A stretch of DNA of 64,000 nucleotides from Dyella terrae (GTDB lineage Bacteria; Pseudomonadota; Gammaproteobacteria; Xanthomonadales; Rhodanobacteraceae): contig NZ_SIZZ01000002.1 in the NCBI RefSeq assembly GCF_004322705.1, forward strand, positions 930,001-994,000. Direction: 5' to 3'. The notes below the pieces were generated by a model that saw only the letters and a program-made list of their open reading frames with translations, did no database searches and had not been told where the DNA came from. Both the position numbers and the translations under genes were made by a program. Below, piece after piece: positions 30,580 through 40,405 of this stretch (position 1 is its first letter; every line of letters begins with the position of its first letter).

Positions 30580-31770
30580 ATGCGCATCTCCACCAGCTAC
30601 ATGGCCCAGCAGTCGGTCAACACGATGCTCGAAGGGCAGTCGAACCTGGCCGACCTGCAGAACCGCATCAACAGCGGCAAGCGCATCAACAGTCCGTCGG
30701 ACGATCCGGTGGGTGCGACGCGCGCCCTGGAGCTGACGCACATGACGGCGGATGTCGCGCAGTACCAGCGCAACATCACGGCAGCCAACGCACGCCTGGG
30801 TCTCGAAGATTCGGCGCTTTCGGCATCGACCGACGCCCTGACGCGTGTGCGCACGCTGCTGCTCGAAGGCATGAACGGCACGCAGACCGACGCGACGCGT
30901 GCCGACATCGCCGCCGAACTCACCCAGATCCGCACGCAGCTCATGGGCCTGGCCAATGGCAAGGACGGCGCCGGTGATTTCCTCTTTGCCGGCAACCAGG
31001 TCGGTTCGCAGCCGTTCTCGGTGCAGAGCGGCAACGTGGTCTACACCGGTGACAACGGCCAGCGCATGATCGCCGCCGGCCCGGGCATGCAGGTGGTCAC
31101 GGGCGATTCCGGTGCATCCGTTTTCATGAACATCCCGACCGGCAATGGCACCTTCCAGGTGTCTGTTCCGTCGACCAATACCGGCAGTGCCGTGGCCGGT
31201 ACGCTCACGGTGACCGACAAGTCGCAGTGGGACAACGCCAACTACAGCATTGTGTTCACCGCCCCGGATACGTACGAAGTGCGCGACGCTGGCAACAACG
31301 TCGTCAGCAATGGCACCTATACCGATACCGGCAGCGCCGTCGTGGCGTTCAAGGGCGTGCAGGTGGCGATTTCCGGCAAGCCCGCCGCAGGCGACACGTT
31401 CAATGTGGCGCCGTCGGGCCAGCAGGACATCTTCTCCACGCTGGGCAACATCATCGATGCACTGAAGATGCCCGGTGGCGGCGCGGATATGCAGAACGCG
31501 CTGAACCAGCAGTTCTCCAATCTTGACCAGGCCATGGACACGATCACGCAGACGCGTTCGGCCATCGGCGGTCGCATGAATGCGCTCGACCAGCAGGCGT
31601 CCCTCAACAGCGATCTGACCTTGCAGTACCAGACCGCGCTGTCGGACGTGCAGGATCTGGATTACTACGACGCCATCAGCCAGCTGAACCTGCAGAACTC
31701 GGCATTGCAGGCGGCGCAGCTGACGTACACCAAGGTGCACAGTTCGTCTTTGTTTGATTACTTGCGTTGA
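30580..31770 (+). CDS. flgL: FlgL, hook-filament junction protein 3
   Basis: A 396-residue flagellin-like protein starting M-R-I-S-T-S-Y-M-A-Q-Q-S, with the D0/D1 pattern I-N-S-G-K-R-I-N-S-P-S-D-D-P-V-G-A near residue 30 and a matching C-terminal helix. It forms the adapter layer beneath the filament. A perfect 12-bp palindrome CTGAGCGCTCAG (30528-30539) lies in the flgK-flgL gap, role unknown. Confidence 0.97.
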   Translation: MRISTSYMAQQSVNTMLEGQSNLADLQNRINSGKRINSPSDDPVGATRALELTHMTADVAQYQRNITAANARLGLEDSALSASTDALTRVRTLLLEGMNGTQTDATRADIAAELTQIRTQLMGLANGKDGAGDFLFAGNQVGSQPFSVQSGNVVYTGDNGQRMIAAGPGMQVVTGDSGASVFMNIPTGNGTFQVSVPSTNTGSAVAGTLTVTDKSQWDNANYSIVFTAPDTYEVRDAGNNVVSNGTYTDTGSAVVAFKGVQVAISGKPAAGDTFNVAPSGQQDIFSTLGNIIDALKMPGGGADMQNALNQQFSNLDQAMDTITQTRSAIGGRMNALDQQASLNSDLTLQYQTALSDVQDLDYYDAISQLNLQNSALQAAQLTYTKVHSSSLFDYLR

Positions 31771-31846
31771 GCTTTCGAAGGGTAGGGATAGCGCATTACG
31801 TGTGATGCGCTTCGCAGGAAATCGGGGAAAGCTGCAAAAGCGAGCC

Positions 31847-31873
31847 TCAAGTTCCCGCGAGATGGGCCGAAAC
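31847..31873 (+). promoter_or_regulatory. Sigma-28 promoter of fliC
   Basis: TCAAGTTC, 11 nt, GCCGAAAC. Six of eight positions match in the -35 box and six of eight in the -10 box, with exact spacing. It leaves a 5' leader of about 90 nt before the flagellin start, and no other sigma-28 or sigma-54 pattern is visible in the 199-bp flgL-fliC gap. Confidence 0.85.
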
Positions 31874-31969
31874 AGTGACTGAGGCGGCGATGTTCCAGCA
31901 GGAATGCCCGCTGTGTTCCCACCGCCGGCCCATTCCGGCAGCAGCCCGACCCGATACGGAGTTATTCCC

Positions 31970-33394
31970 ATGGTCATGTCCGTTACCACCAACATCAGCT
32001 CGCTGAATGCCCAGAACAACCTGGCCAAGACGCAGAGCAAGCTGAGCACCGCCATCGAGCGTCTGTCTTCCGGTATGCGCATCAACAGCGCGAAGGACGA
32101 CGCCGCCGGTCTCGCCATTTCGACCCGCTTCACCACGCAGATCAACGGCCTGAACCAGGCCATCCGCAACGCCAACGACGGCATCTCGCTCGCCCAGACC
32201 ACCGAGTCGGCGCTGAACGAAGTGACCAACAACCTGCAGCGCATCCGCGAGCTGTCGGTCCAGGCCGCCAACGCCACCAACTCGGACAGCGACCGTTCGG
32301 CGCTCGACGCCGAAGTGCAGCAGCGTCTGGCTGAAATCACCCGTATCTCGCAGCAGACCACCTTCAACGGCCGCCACGTCCTCGACGGCACGTTCGGCAC
32401 GGCTGCTTTCCAGGTCGGCGCCAACGTCGGTCAGACCATCTCGGTCAACCTGAGCCAGGGCACCGGTTCGTCGCAGGTCGGCCAGACCGCCGCCAGCTCG
32501 ACGGGTGACATCAGCTCGCTGTTCAAGGATGGCAAGGTCACGCTGGCTTCGGGCGACCTGAAGTTCACCACGGGTGCTTCCGGTTCGACGACCGACACCG
32601 AGATCACCGGCACGTTCAACGACGTCAACAGCCTGGCTGCCGCGATCAATGCGCAGTCGGCCACGACGAAGATCTCGGCGACCGTGACCAACGGCGAGCT
32701 GAAGCTGGCCAACGGCGACGCCGCCAACGACGCTACCATCGTTGATGGCAAGGGCCTTGTCGGCGCCACCACCATCGCCAAGAGCGCCAGCGTCACCACC
32801 ACGGGTGCGACGGACGGCTTCTCCAAGGGCCTGACGCTCGCTGCTGGCGACCTGACCATCCAGGGCGTGGACATGGCTGGCACCTACAAGGACGCACAGT
32901 CCTTCGTGGACACTCTGAACGCCAAGGGCGTCGACGGCCTGTCGGCTTTCTACGACTCGACCACCAACTCGATCCACCTGAACTCGCAGAAGGATCTCGT
33001 GGTTGACGGCACCAAGTCCGGCACCGGCACGGGTAACCTGGGCTTCTCGGGTGCTGGCGGCAGCGCCATCGCCATCGGTGGCAGCCTGGAAGACAGCAGC
33101 GTGAAGACCGTCAGCGGCGCCAACGACACGATCAGCCGCGTCGATGCCGCCCTGTCGTCGATCAGCTCCATGCGCAGCGACCTGGGTGCAATCCAGAACC
33201 GCTTCGATTCGACGATCTCCAACCTGCAGACCATCTCGCAGAACCTGGACTCCTCGCGTAGCCAGATCCAGGACGCTGACTTCGCTCAGGAAACCGCGAA
33301 CATGTCGTCCGCGAACATCCTGCAGCAGGCAGGCGTGTCGGTGCTGGCCCAGGCCAACTCCTCCACCCAGGCTGTGCTGAAGCTCCTGCAGTAA
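31970..33394 (+). CDS. fliC: FliC, flagellin
   Basis: A 474-residue flagellin with conserved D0/D1 ends (T-N-I-S-S-L-N-A-Q-N-N-L, S-S-G-M-R-I-N-S-A-K-D-D-A-A-G at the N-terminus; A-N-I-L-Q-Q-A-G-V-S-V-L-A-Q-A-N at the C-terminus) and a variable Gly/Thr/Ser-rich surface domain (about 165-380). The ATG at 31970 is chosen because GGAG lies 8 nt upstream; a second in-frame ATG is two codons later. It is the only flagellin gene in the window. It is followed by a strong hairpin, which fits a separate abundant fliC message. Confidence 0.97.
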   Translation: MVMSVTTNISSLNAQNNLAKTQSKLSTAIERLSSGMRINSAKDDAAGLAISTRFTTQINGLNQAIRNANDGISLAQTTESALNEVTNNLQRIRELSVQAANATNSDSDRSALDAEVQQRLAEITRISQQTTFNGRHVLDGTFGTAAFQVGANVGQTISVNLSQGTGSSQVGQTAASSTGDISSLFKDGKVTLASGDLKFTTGASGSTTDTEITGTFNDVNSLAAAINAQSATTKISATVTNGELKLANGDAANDATIVDGKGLVGATTIAKSASVTTTGATDGFSKGLTLAAGDLTIQGVDMAGTYKDAQSFVDTLNAKGVDGLSAFYDSTTNSIHLNSQKDLVVDGTKSGTGTGNLGFSGAGGSAIAIGGSLEDSSVKTVSGANDTISRVDAALSSISSMRSDLGAIQNRFDSTISNLQTISQNLDSSRSQIQDADFAQETANMSSANILQQAGVSVLAQANSSTQAVLKLLQ

Positions 33395-33411
33395 CTGTTG
33401 TAGCAATCCCG

Positions 33412-33440
33412 AAGCGGCCGTGAGCAATCACGGCCGCTTT
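33412..33440 (+). terminator. Terminator/attenuator between fliC and fliD
   Basis: AAGCGGCCGTGA pairs perfectly over 12 bp with TCACGGCCGCTT, with a GCAA tetraloop. The T run is only three to four bases. The fliD start follows within 16 nt, so it probably ends most fliC transcripts while letting some read into fliD. Confidence 0.82.
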
Positions 33441-33454
33441 CCCATGAGAAGGAA

Positions 33455-34870
33455 ATGACCGTGGCTATTACCGTCAACAGTACGTCCTCCAACACCGGCA
33501 CGCTCAGCGCAGCAGGCGTCGGATCCGGCCTTGACGTGAACACCCTGGTCTCGCAGCTCGTTGCTGCGAAGAAGACCCCGCTCCAGAACCAGATCGACAG
33601 CCAGAAGAGCACCGCGCAGACGCAGCTCTCCGGCATCGGCCAGGTTTCGGCCGCCCTCACGGCCTTGCAGTCGGCGCTGTCCGCACTGACCACCGGCACG
33701 GCGTTCGCCGGCCACACCGTGAGCACGGGCGACAAGACCATCGTCACCGCCACGGCCGCTGCGGCTGCCACCGGCAAGGCCGGCGCAGTCAATGGCAGCT
33801 ACAACATCAAGGTCACCCAGCTGGCGACCGCGATGAAGGCGTCGTCCGGCGCATTCACTGACGCCAACACGAAGGTCGGTACCGGCACGCTCACCATTTC
33901 GGCGGGCGGCAAGACCATGAACGTCGATATCGACAGTTCGGTCAATTCGCTCGCGTCCATTCGCGACAAGATCAACAAGGCCAGTGACAACCCGGGTGTC
34001 ACGGCCACCATCGTCACCGGCACGGATGGCGCGCATCTGGTCCTGCGCAGCACCAAGACCGGTGAGGACAACGGCTTCACGGTCAGCAGCAGTGGTGGCG
34101 ACGGCGGCCTCGCGGCGCTGAACTACGACCCGGCCGCGACCGACGGCAACGGCCTGAGCATTGTCGACAAGCCGCTGAATGCGCAGTACACCATCGATGG
34201 CATGGATGGCAGCAGCGACAGCAACTCGGTGACGGCGATCGATGGCCTCACCATCAGCCTGCTGACCACCGGCAGCACCACGGTCAACGTCACCAGCGAC
34301 ATGTCCTCGGCCACCAGCGCCGTGAACACGTTTGTCACCGCGTACAACAGCTTTGCGACGCTCTACAAAAACCTCACCGCCTACGACAAGACCAGCGGCT
34401 CGGCCGGCGCCCTCATCGGCGACGCCACGCTCAACAGCATCAAGAGCACGCTGACCGGCATCCTCAGCGGTCCGGCCAACGGCACCTCGCTCAGCCAGCT
34501 TGGCGTGGCATTCCAGCTGGACGGCACGCTCAAAGTCGACAACGACAAGCTCACCGCAGCGCTTGGCAGCGATGGCGACAAGGTGAAGTCGCTGTTTGGT
34601 GGCGACAAGGGCCTGGGTGCGGCACTCAAGGCCCCGCTCAACAGCTGGGTCGGCCCCACCGGCATCCTGGTCACGCGCACGTCCAACCTCAACAAGCAGA
34701 TCACCAGCCTGGCCGATCAGCAGACCGACCTGGACAACCGCATGGACGCGCTGACCAAGCGCTACACGCAGCAGTTCACGGCGCTGGACACGATGCTGAC
34801 CAAGCTCAACAACACCAGCAGCTACCTGACGCAGCAGTTCGACGCCATGTCGAACGCAAACAAGAAGTAA
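33455..34870 (+). CDS. fliD: FliD, filament cap protein
   Basis: A 471-residue cap protein with the N-terminal signature G-V-G-S-G-L-D-V-N-T-L-V-S-Q-L-V near residue 22, a variable middle and a C-terminal coiled coil. FliD sits on the filament tip and folds incoming flagellin. The ATG at 33455 has AAGGA almost touching it, while a GTG two codons later (33461) has ideal spacing, so the true protein may start M-A-I-T-V. The fliD-fliS-fliT order suggests one operon fed by fliC read-through. Confidence 0.96.
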   Translation: MTVAITVNSTSSNTGTLSAAGVGSGLDVNTLVSQLVAAKKTPLQNQIDSQKSTAQTQLSGIGQVSAALTALQSALSALTTGTAFAGHTVSTGDKTIVTATAAAAATGKAGAVNGSYNIKVTQLATAMKASSGAFTDANTKVGTGTLTISAGGKTMNVDIDSSVNSLASIRDKINKASDNPGVTATIVTGTDGAHLVLRSTKTGEDNGFTVSSSGGDGGLAALNYDPAATDGNGLSIVDKPLNAQYTIDGMDGSSDSNSVTAIDGLTISLLTTGSTTVNVTSDMSSATSAVNTFVTAYNSFATLYKNLTAYDKTSGSAGALIGDATLNSIKSTLTGILSGPANGTSLSQLGVAFQLDGTLKVDNDKLTAALGSDGDKVKSLFGGDKGLGAALKAPLNSWVGPTGILVTRTSNLNKQITSLADQQTDLDNRMDALTKRYTQQFTALDTMLTKLNNTSSYLTQQFDAMSNANKK

Positions 34871-34885
34871 GCAAGGGACACGGAC

Positions 34886-35293
34886 ATGGCATTCGGATAC
34901 GGCGCAGGCGCCTACCAGCAAGTACGTTCCCACGGCGGCGTCGAATCGGCCGACGCCCACGGCCTGATCGCCATGCTGATGGACGGCGCGATCGAGCGCC
35001 TGATTCGCGCGCGCAGCCACATGGAGCGCGGCGAGATTGCCGCCAAGGCTGACGTGATGACCCGAATCATGGATATCGTGTCCGAACTGCGTGGCAGCCT
35101 GGATACCAAGGTGGAGTCGCCCCTGGTCGGCCAGCTCAGCGCGCTCTACGACTACATGGGCAACCGCCTGCTGCACGCGAACCTGCATAACGACGTCACC
35201 GCGGTGGATGAAGTCCATCGTCTGCTCAAGCAGCTGCGTGATGCCTGGAAGCAGGTGCCCACGGAAGCCCGCACCAAGAGTGCCGCGCCGTGA
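34886..35293 (+). CDS. fliS: FliS, flagellin export chaperone
   Basis: A 135-residue helical protein with the conserved start G-A-G-A-Y-Q-Q-V (FliS usually begins with a Y-x-x-x-x-V pattern) and L-I-A-M-L-M-D-G-A-I-E-R-L near residue 28. It binds the C-terminus of flagellin in the cytoplasm. It overlaps the next gene by 4 bp (GTGA). Confidence 0.96.
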   Translation: MAFGYGAGAYQQVRSHGGVESADAHGLIAMLMDGAIERLIRARSHMERGEIAAKADVMTRIMDIVSELRGSLDTKVESPLVGQLSALYDYMGNRLLHANLHNDVTAVDEVHRLLKQLRDAWKQVPTEARTKSAAP

Positions 35294-35571
35294 GTTCGCT
35301 CCTGGCCCAGGCGGTGTGCCTCAGCGAAGAAATGCTGCAATCGGCGCGCAGCGAGGATTGGGACAGCCTTGCGCTGCAGGAAGCCCAGCGCGAGATCGTG
35401 CTCCAGCGGGCGGCAGAGCAGGGCGAACGCGATCACGAAGCGGTCGGTACGCTGATCCGCCTCAATGACGAGTTGCGCGACACGGTGCGTCGCGCCCGCG
35501 ACCTCGTGGCCGACGAATGGCAGCGTGCCAACGGGCGCGCCCAGGCCATCGCCGCTTATTTGAGCGCCTGA
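35290..35571 (+). CDS. fliT: FliT-like flagellar chaperone
   Basis: A 93-residue helical, charged protein starting at a GTG that overlaps the fliS stop. Size, composition and position after fliS match FliT, the chaperone of FliD and regulator of late export. Sequence similarity in this family is low, so the name rests mainly on synteny. The 118-bp gap after it (35572-35689) shows no clear promoter. Confidence 0.75.
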   Translation: MSSLLAQAVCLSEEMLQSARSEDWDSLALQEAQREIVLQRAAEQGERDHEAVGTLIRLNDELRDTVRRARDLVADEWQRANGRAQAIAAYLSA

Positions 35572-35689
35572 ATTAGTAATAGGGGAAGCAAGCCTAGGGA
35601 ATAGGTCAATGCGGACGCCATGAAATGGGGGCTGCGGCCGGCCTTGAGCGATTATTCTCCGTTCTCACTCCCCCATCACGGGCCAGCCC

Positions 35690-36253
35690 ATGAACACCCC
35701 ATCCCTGGACGATTTCAACCAGTTGCTTGCATGCGATGGCGACTGGCTCGTGGAAGCCGACTCGTTGGCCGGCGAACCCGATGAGCGCGTACTGGCCGGC
35801 TACGCCGACCGCAATGTTTCGGCACTGACCTTCATGGACGTGTTCGAATCGCGCCGTGCCGAGCCTGCCGACGAGGAAGACCCGCTCGCGGTCGAAATCG
35901 CGCGCATGGACGCCAAGCTCAACGCGCTGATCCAGATCGTCAATCGCATGCTGGTACCCGATGCCACCACACGCACGCGCATGGCGTTGCGCTTCAATGC
36001 GTTGGGTGCGCTCGTCCCTTCAGTCGTTTTGCCTGGCAGCGACTACGTAGTTCTACGTATTCGCATGGATGCCTGTCCCAGCCTGCCGCTCGAGTTGCCG
36101 GCACGTGTCGCGCAGCGATTTGCGGATGGGAATGATTTCGTAGGGTTCCTGGGTGTCACTGAAGGTCTGCGCGAGGGTCTGGAACGTATGGTTTTTCGTC
36201 ACCACCGACGCAGAGTGGCAGTCGCCCGCCAGGGCCAAGCGTCTCAGGCGTGA
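35690..36253 (+). CDS. PilZ-like protein between fliT and fleQ
   Basis: A 187-residue protein. The first ~95 residues are acidic and helical. The second half contains F-N-A-L-G-A-L-V-P-S-V-V-L, then V-L-R-I-R-M-D-A-C-P-S-L-P-L-E-L-P-A-R-V, a beta-rich stretch like a PilZ barrel. The classical R-x-x-x-R and D/N-x-S-x-x-G c-di-GMP residues are not visible, so ligand binding is doubtful. Related bacteria carry a PilZ-domain gene at this place in the flagellar cluster, which is the main support. The C-terminus is Arg-rich. Confidence 0.6.
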   Translation: MNTPSLDDFNQLLACDGDWLVEADSLAGEPDERVLAGYADRNVSALTFMDVFESRRAEPADEEDPLAVEIARMDAKLNALIQIVNRMLVPDATTRTRMALRFNALGALVPSVVLPGSDYVVLRIRMDACPSLPLELPARVAQRFADGNDFVGFLGVTEGLREGLERMVFRHHRRRVAVARQGQASQA

Positions 36254-36269
36254 TTGGCATCATTTTTCG

Positions 36270-36289
36270 AATGTGATCGGTCTCACATT
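36270..36289 (+). promoter_or_regulatory. CRP/Clp-type binding site upstream of fleQ
   Basis: AATGTGATCGGTCTCACATT is a perfect palindrome with 7-bp arms around N6 and matches the CRP consensus TGTGA-N6-TCACA at all ten bases. A plausible -10 hexamer CATTAT lies at 36308-36313, which would put a transcription start near 36320 and the palindrome centre at about -41, the class II activator position. Xanthomonad relatives use the CRP homologue Clp. Confidence 0.85.
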
Positions 36290-36449
36290 TCCGAAAGTGT
36301 CTCAGTTCATTATTTGACGCGTCTGGCAGTTGGCACGTGCGCCGTGCCCATGACGCTTCCGTCAGCTACCGTTCACGGAAACGCCGCCCCACAAGGGTTT
36401 GCGGTCCCGCGTCGACATCTTGCGGTCGGTCCTGGGATACCGGAAGCGA

Positions 36450-36526
36450 CGAATAACCGTCCTCGACGTATTCGTGTGACGAATACCCGGCGCGGCATTG
36501 GCCTCGATCTTGCGTATGGGTATTCG
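36450..36526. promoter_or_regulatory. Cluster of inverted 7-bp half-sites in the fleQ leader
   Basis: CGAATAA (36450), GTATTCG (36468), CGAATAC (36480) and GTATTCG (36520) lie within 77 bp. The middle pair is a perfect inverted repeat with a 5-nt spacer; the last two form a longer one, CGAATACCC/GGGTATTCG. They could be operator half-sites or two mutually exclusive RNA hairpins in the fleQ leader. The rest of the 356-bp gap 36254-36609 holds only the CRP-type site and the fleQ ribosome-binding site. Confidence 0.55.
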
Positions 36527-36609
36527 ACGTCAGCGACGAAGCGTTGACGCGGTACGAGTGTGCGGCGGGACGTGGACGTCCAGGTCGCCGCAATTTGCAG
36601 GGGGTTGCA

Positions 36610-38055
<1,446 letters not shown>

Positions 38056-38057
38056 TG

Positions 38058-38171
38058 GGCGGTGAACGGAGGAACGGTAAACAGTGAACATAGAAAAGCA
38101 GCTTGTGGCCAGACGTGCCGACTGCCTGCTTTCGCTGTCCTCTTCACTGTTCACCGTTAACCGTTCCCCGC
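38058..38171. repeat. Heptamer inverted element, copy 3 (fleQ-fliE gap)
   Basis: The left arm (38058-38101) reads GGCGGTGAAC, more GGTAAAC/AGTGAAC heptamers, then the core GAAAAGCAG. The right arm (38126-38171) is the inverted match, starting CTGCTTTC and ending in CCGTTCCCCGCCCC. It begins 3 bp after the fleQ stop and ends 9 bp before the fliE sigma-54 promoter. Confidence 0.85.
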
Positions 38172-38180
38172 CCCACTCAA

Positions 38181-38196
38181 TGGCACACGTCTTGCA
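38181..38196 (+). promoter_or_regulatory. Sigma-54 promoter of the fliE operon
   Basis: TGGCACACGTCTTGCA is an almost exact TGGCAC-N5-TTGCA with GG-N10-GC geometry, 39 bp before fliE. It presumably responds to the FleQ made by the gene just upstream. Confidence 0.93.
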
Positions 38197-38235
38197 CCTA
38201 CCCCTCACATCATCGCCACGCGTTGGAAAACCGTC

Positions 38236-38562
38236 ATGACCCAGATCGACGTCAATAGCTTGCTCTCGCAGATGCGTCAGATTTCCGCCCAGGTGCGGAT
38301 GCCTGAGGTGTCGGTGGAAAGTGCGAAGGCGGCGCAGGGTGCGGACTTCGGCGCGTTGCTCAAGCAGTCGATCGCCACGGTGGGGCAGAACCAGCAGGAA
38401 GCCGGTCGCATGGCGGCGAGTTTCGAGCGCGGCGACGCCGGCGCCGATCTCGGACGCACGATGATTTCGATCCAGAAAGCCGACCTCTCGCTGCGCACGA
38501 TGACCGAGGTGCGCAACAAGCTGGTCGATGCGTACAAAGACATCATGAACATGCCGGTCTAA
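38236..38562 (+). CDS. fliE: FliE, hook-basal body junction protein
   Basis: A 108-residue protein with the FliE C-terminal pattern (M-I-S-I-Q-K-A-D-L-S-L-R-T-M-T-E-V-R-N-K-L-V-D-A-Y near 75-100) and F-G-A-L-L-K-Q-S near residue 38. FliE joins the MS ring to the proximal rod. First gene of the fliEFGHIJK unit. Confidence 0.96.
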   Translation: MTQIDVNSLLSQMRQISAQVRMPEVSVESAKAAQGADFGALLKQSIATVGQNQQEAGRMAASFERGDAGADLGRTMISIQKADLSLRTMTEVRNKLVDAYKDIMNMPV

Positions 38563-38612
38563 AAGCGGCGCTCCCTTCGTAGTCACCCATCCCCCGCTAC
38601 CGAGCAGTTTTC

Positions 38613-40298
38613 ATGGCAGAAAACGCCATCGCGGAGACCGGCAACGGCTCTCGCCTGGACCCACTGAAGAACCTCGCGCAGAGCCCGGCAACGCGGCAGC
38701 TGTTACTGCTCGTGGGCGTCGCGGCGGCGGTGGCGTTCGGCGTGGCGGTGGTGCTGTGGTCGCGCGGGCCGAACTATGGCCTGCTGTATGCGGGGCTGGA
38801 CCAGAAAGATGCCGCGGCCATCACGCAGGCCCTGCAGTCGTCCAACACGCCTTATCAACTGGGTCCGGATGGTGCGTCGATTTCCGTGCCCGCGTCGGAT
38901 CTTCCGGCCGTTCGCCTGAAGCTCGCCGCGCAAGGTCTTCCGCAGGGCAGTGCCGGCACCAGCAGCGCGCTTCCGGCTGGCGATTCGCCGTTCGGCATGA
39001 GCGATCTGGCCGAGCGCACGCGCTACCAGCAGATGCTGGAAACCGACCTGGGCAACACGATCGCGGGATTGCAGTCGGTGCGCGCGGCGCGCGTGCACCT
39101 GGCGTTGCCGAAGCCGTCGGCATTCATTCGCGATAACCGCCAGGCGAGCGCGTCCGTGCTGGTAACGCTGTATTCGGGACGCCAGCTCGATGCCTCCCAG
39201 GTGGCGGCCATCGTTCACCTGGTCGCGTCCAGCGTGCCGGAGCTCGATGCGCGTCAAGTCTCCGTCGTCGATCAGCAGGGGCAGTTGCTCACGGTCAACG
39301 ATCCGGACAGCGCCGGTGCCGTCGGTGATGCGCGCCTTCGCCTGGCGACTCGCATGGAGAACACCTATGCACAGCGCATCGAAGAACTGCTGACACCGCT
39401 CGTGGGTCCGGGCAAGGTGCGCGCGCAGGTCTACGCCGATCTGGACTTCAGCGCGACCGAGAAGGCCGTTGAGACCTACAACCACGAAAACCCCGCGCTG
39501 CGCAGCGAACAGACGAGCAGCGAAACGCGCAAGGATGGCAACGCAGGCGCGGTGCCGGGTGCGTTGAGCAACCAGCCGCCCAATACGGTGGCGCAGCCGA
39601 CCGCCGCCAAGCCGGGCGCGCCGGGTGCCGCAGGTGCCAACGCCACGGCCAGCACGGCCAATGCCTCGGGCGAAAGCTCCAGCAGCGCCACGCGCAACTA
39701 TGAACTCGATCGCACCGTCAGCCATACGAGTGATCCGGCGGGGCGACTCGCACGCCTCACCGTCGCCGTCGTGGTCGACAATAAGTGGATGCCTGGCGAC
39801 AAGGGTGCCGGCAAGAGCGTGGCCTTCACGCCGCAGGAACTCGAACACCTCACCGAACTGACCAAGAATGCCGTCGGCTTCAACCAGACGCGCGGCGACA
39901 GCGTCAGCGTGATCAACCAGGCCTTCCACAAGGCCCCGGGTGAAGACGCTGCCCCGGAAATGCCCTTCTGGCAGCGACCGGGCATGCTCGACCTGATGAA
40001 GCAGGGTGGTGGCGTGTTGATCGCCCTGATCATCGCCTTCGGATTGCTTCGTCCCTTGCTGCGCGGTGTGTTCAAGGGGCCGGGCACGCAGGTGGCGACC
40101 TTGCCGGCCGCCGTGCCGACGGTTTCGGTGCGCATCGATGATCCGGAAGACGACGATGCGCAATTGCCGGGCCGCCTGGCATCGCCGCAGGGCATCAATT
40201 ACGAAACGCGCGTGAACATCGCCAAGCGCATGGTCGCCGAGAATCCCAAGCAGGTCGCGCAGGTCGTGCGCAACTGGGTCGGCGAGGACGGTGGCTGA
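38613..40298 (+). CDS. fliF: FliF, MS-ring protein
   Basis: A 561-residue membrane protein with two transmembrane helices (about residues 28-50 and 465-485) flanking a large periplasmic ring domain. The conserved L-Y-A-G-L-D and A-R-V-H-L-A-L-P-K-P-S motifs lie at about 56 and 170. A low-complexity Ala/Gly/Ser segment near 310-355 is the usual variable part. The cytoplasmic tail (M-V-A-E-N-P-K-Q-V-A-Q-V-V-R-N-W-V) is the FliG-binding end. The stop overlaps the start of a 35-codon ORF (TGATG). Confidence 0.97.
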   Translation: MAENAIAETGNGSRLDPLKNLAQSPATRQLLLLVGVAAAVAFGVAVVLWSRGPNYGLLYAGLDQKDAAAITQALQSSNTPYQLGPDGASISVPASDLPAVRLKLAAQGLPQGSAGTSSALPAGDSPFGMSDLAERTRYQQMLETDLGNTIAGLQSVRAARVHLALPKPSAFIRDNRQASASVLVTLYSGRQLDASQVAAIVHLVASSVPELDARQVSVVDQQGQLLTVNDPDSAGAVGDARLRLATRMENTYAQRIEELLTPLVGPGKVRAQVYADLDFSATEKAVETYNHENPALRSEQTSSETRKDGNAGAVPGALSNQPPNTVAQPTAAKPGAPGAAGANATASTANASGESSSSATRNYELDRTVSHTSDPAGRLARLTVAVVVDNKWMPGDKGAGKSVAFTPQELEHLTELTKNAVGFNQTRGDSVSVINQAFHKAPGEDAAPEMPFWQRPGMLDLMKQGGGVLIALIIAFGLLRPLLRGVFKGPGTQVATLPAAVPTVSVRIDDPEDDDAQLPGRLASPQGINYETRVNIAKRMVAENPKQVAQVVRNWVGEDGG

Positions 40299-40405
40299 TG
40301 ATATCGATGCACACCCTGACGCGCGCCGTGCACGTGATGGTCAAGCCGACGACCTCGCGTGACGATACAGAGGCCGGCGACTTTCGCGGGCGAAGCATTC
40401 CATGA
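40298..40405 (+). CDS. Candidate 35-codon micro-ORF bridging fliF and fliG
   Basis: An ATG overlaps the fliF stop (TGATG), and its own stop overlaps the fliG start (ATGA), so the ORF spans exactly the 103-bp gap. The product would be MISMHTLTRAVHVMVKPTTS followed by 15 polar residues. It matches no family I know. Such an arrangement could carry ribosomes from fliF into fliG by stop-start coupling, since fliG has only a weak ribosome-binding site. It could also be chance: the prior for a 36-codon open frame in GC-rich DNA is not negligible. Confidence 0.35.
   Translation: MISMHTLTRAVHVMVKPTTSRDDTEAGDFRGRSIP

Noticed and set aside
36331-36348. TGGCACGTGCGCCGTGCCC as a sigma-54 promoter of fleQ
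   Set aside because: The distance between GG and GC is 12 rather than 10, so the geometry is wrong.
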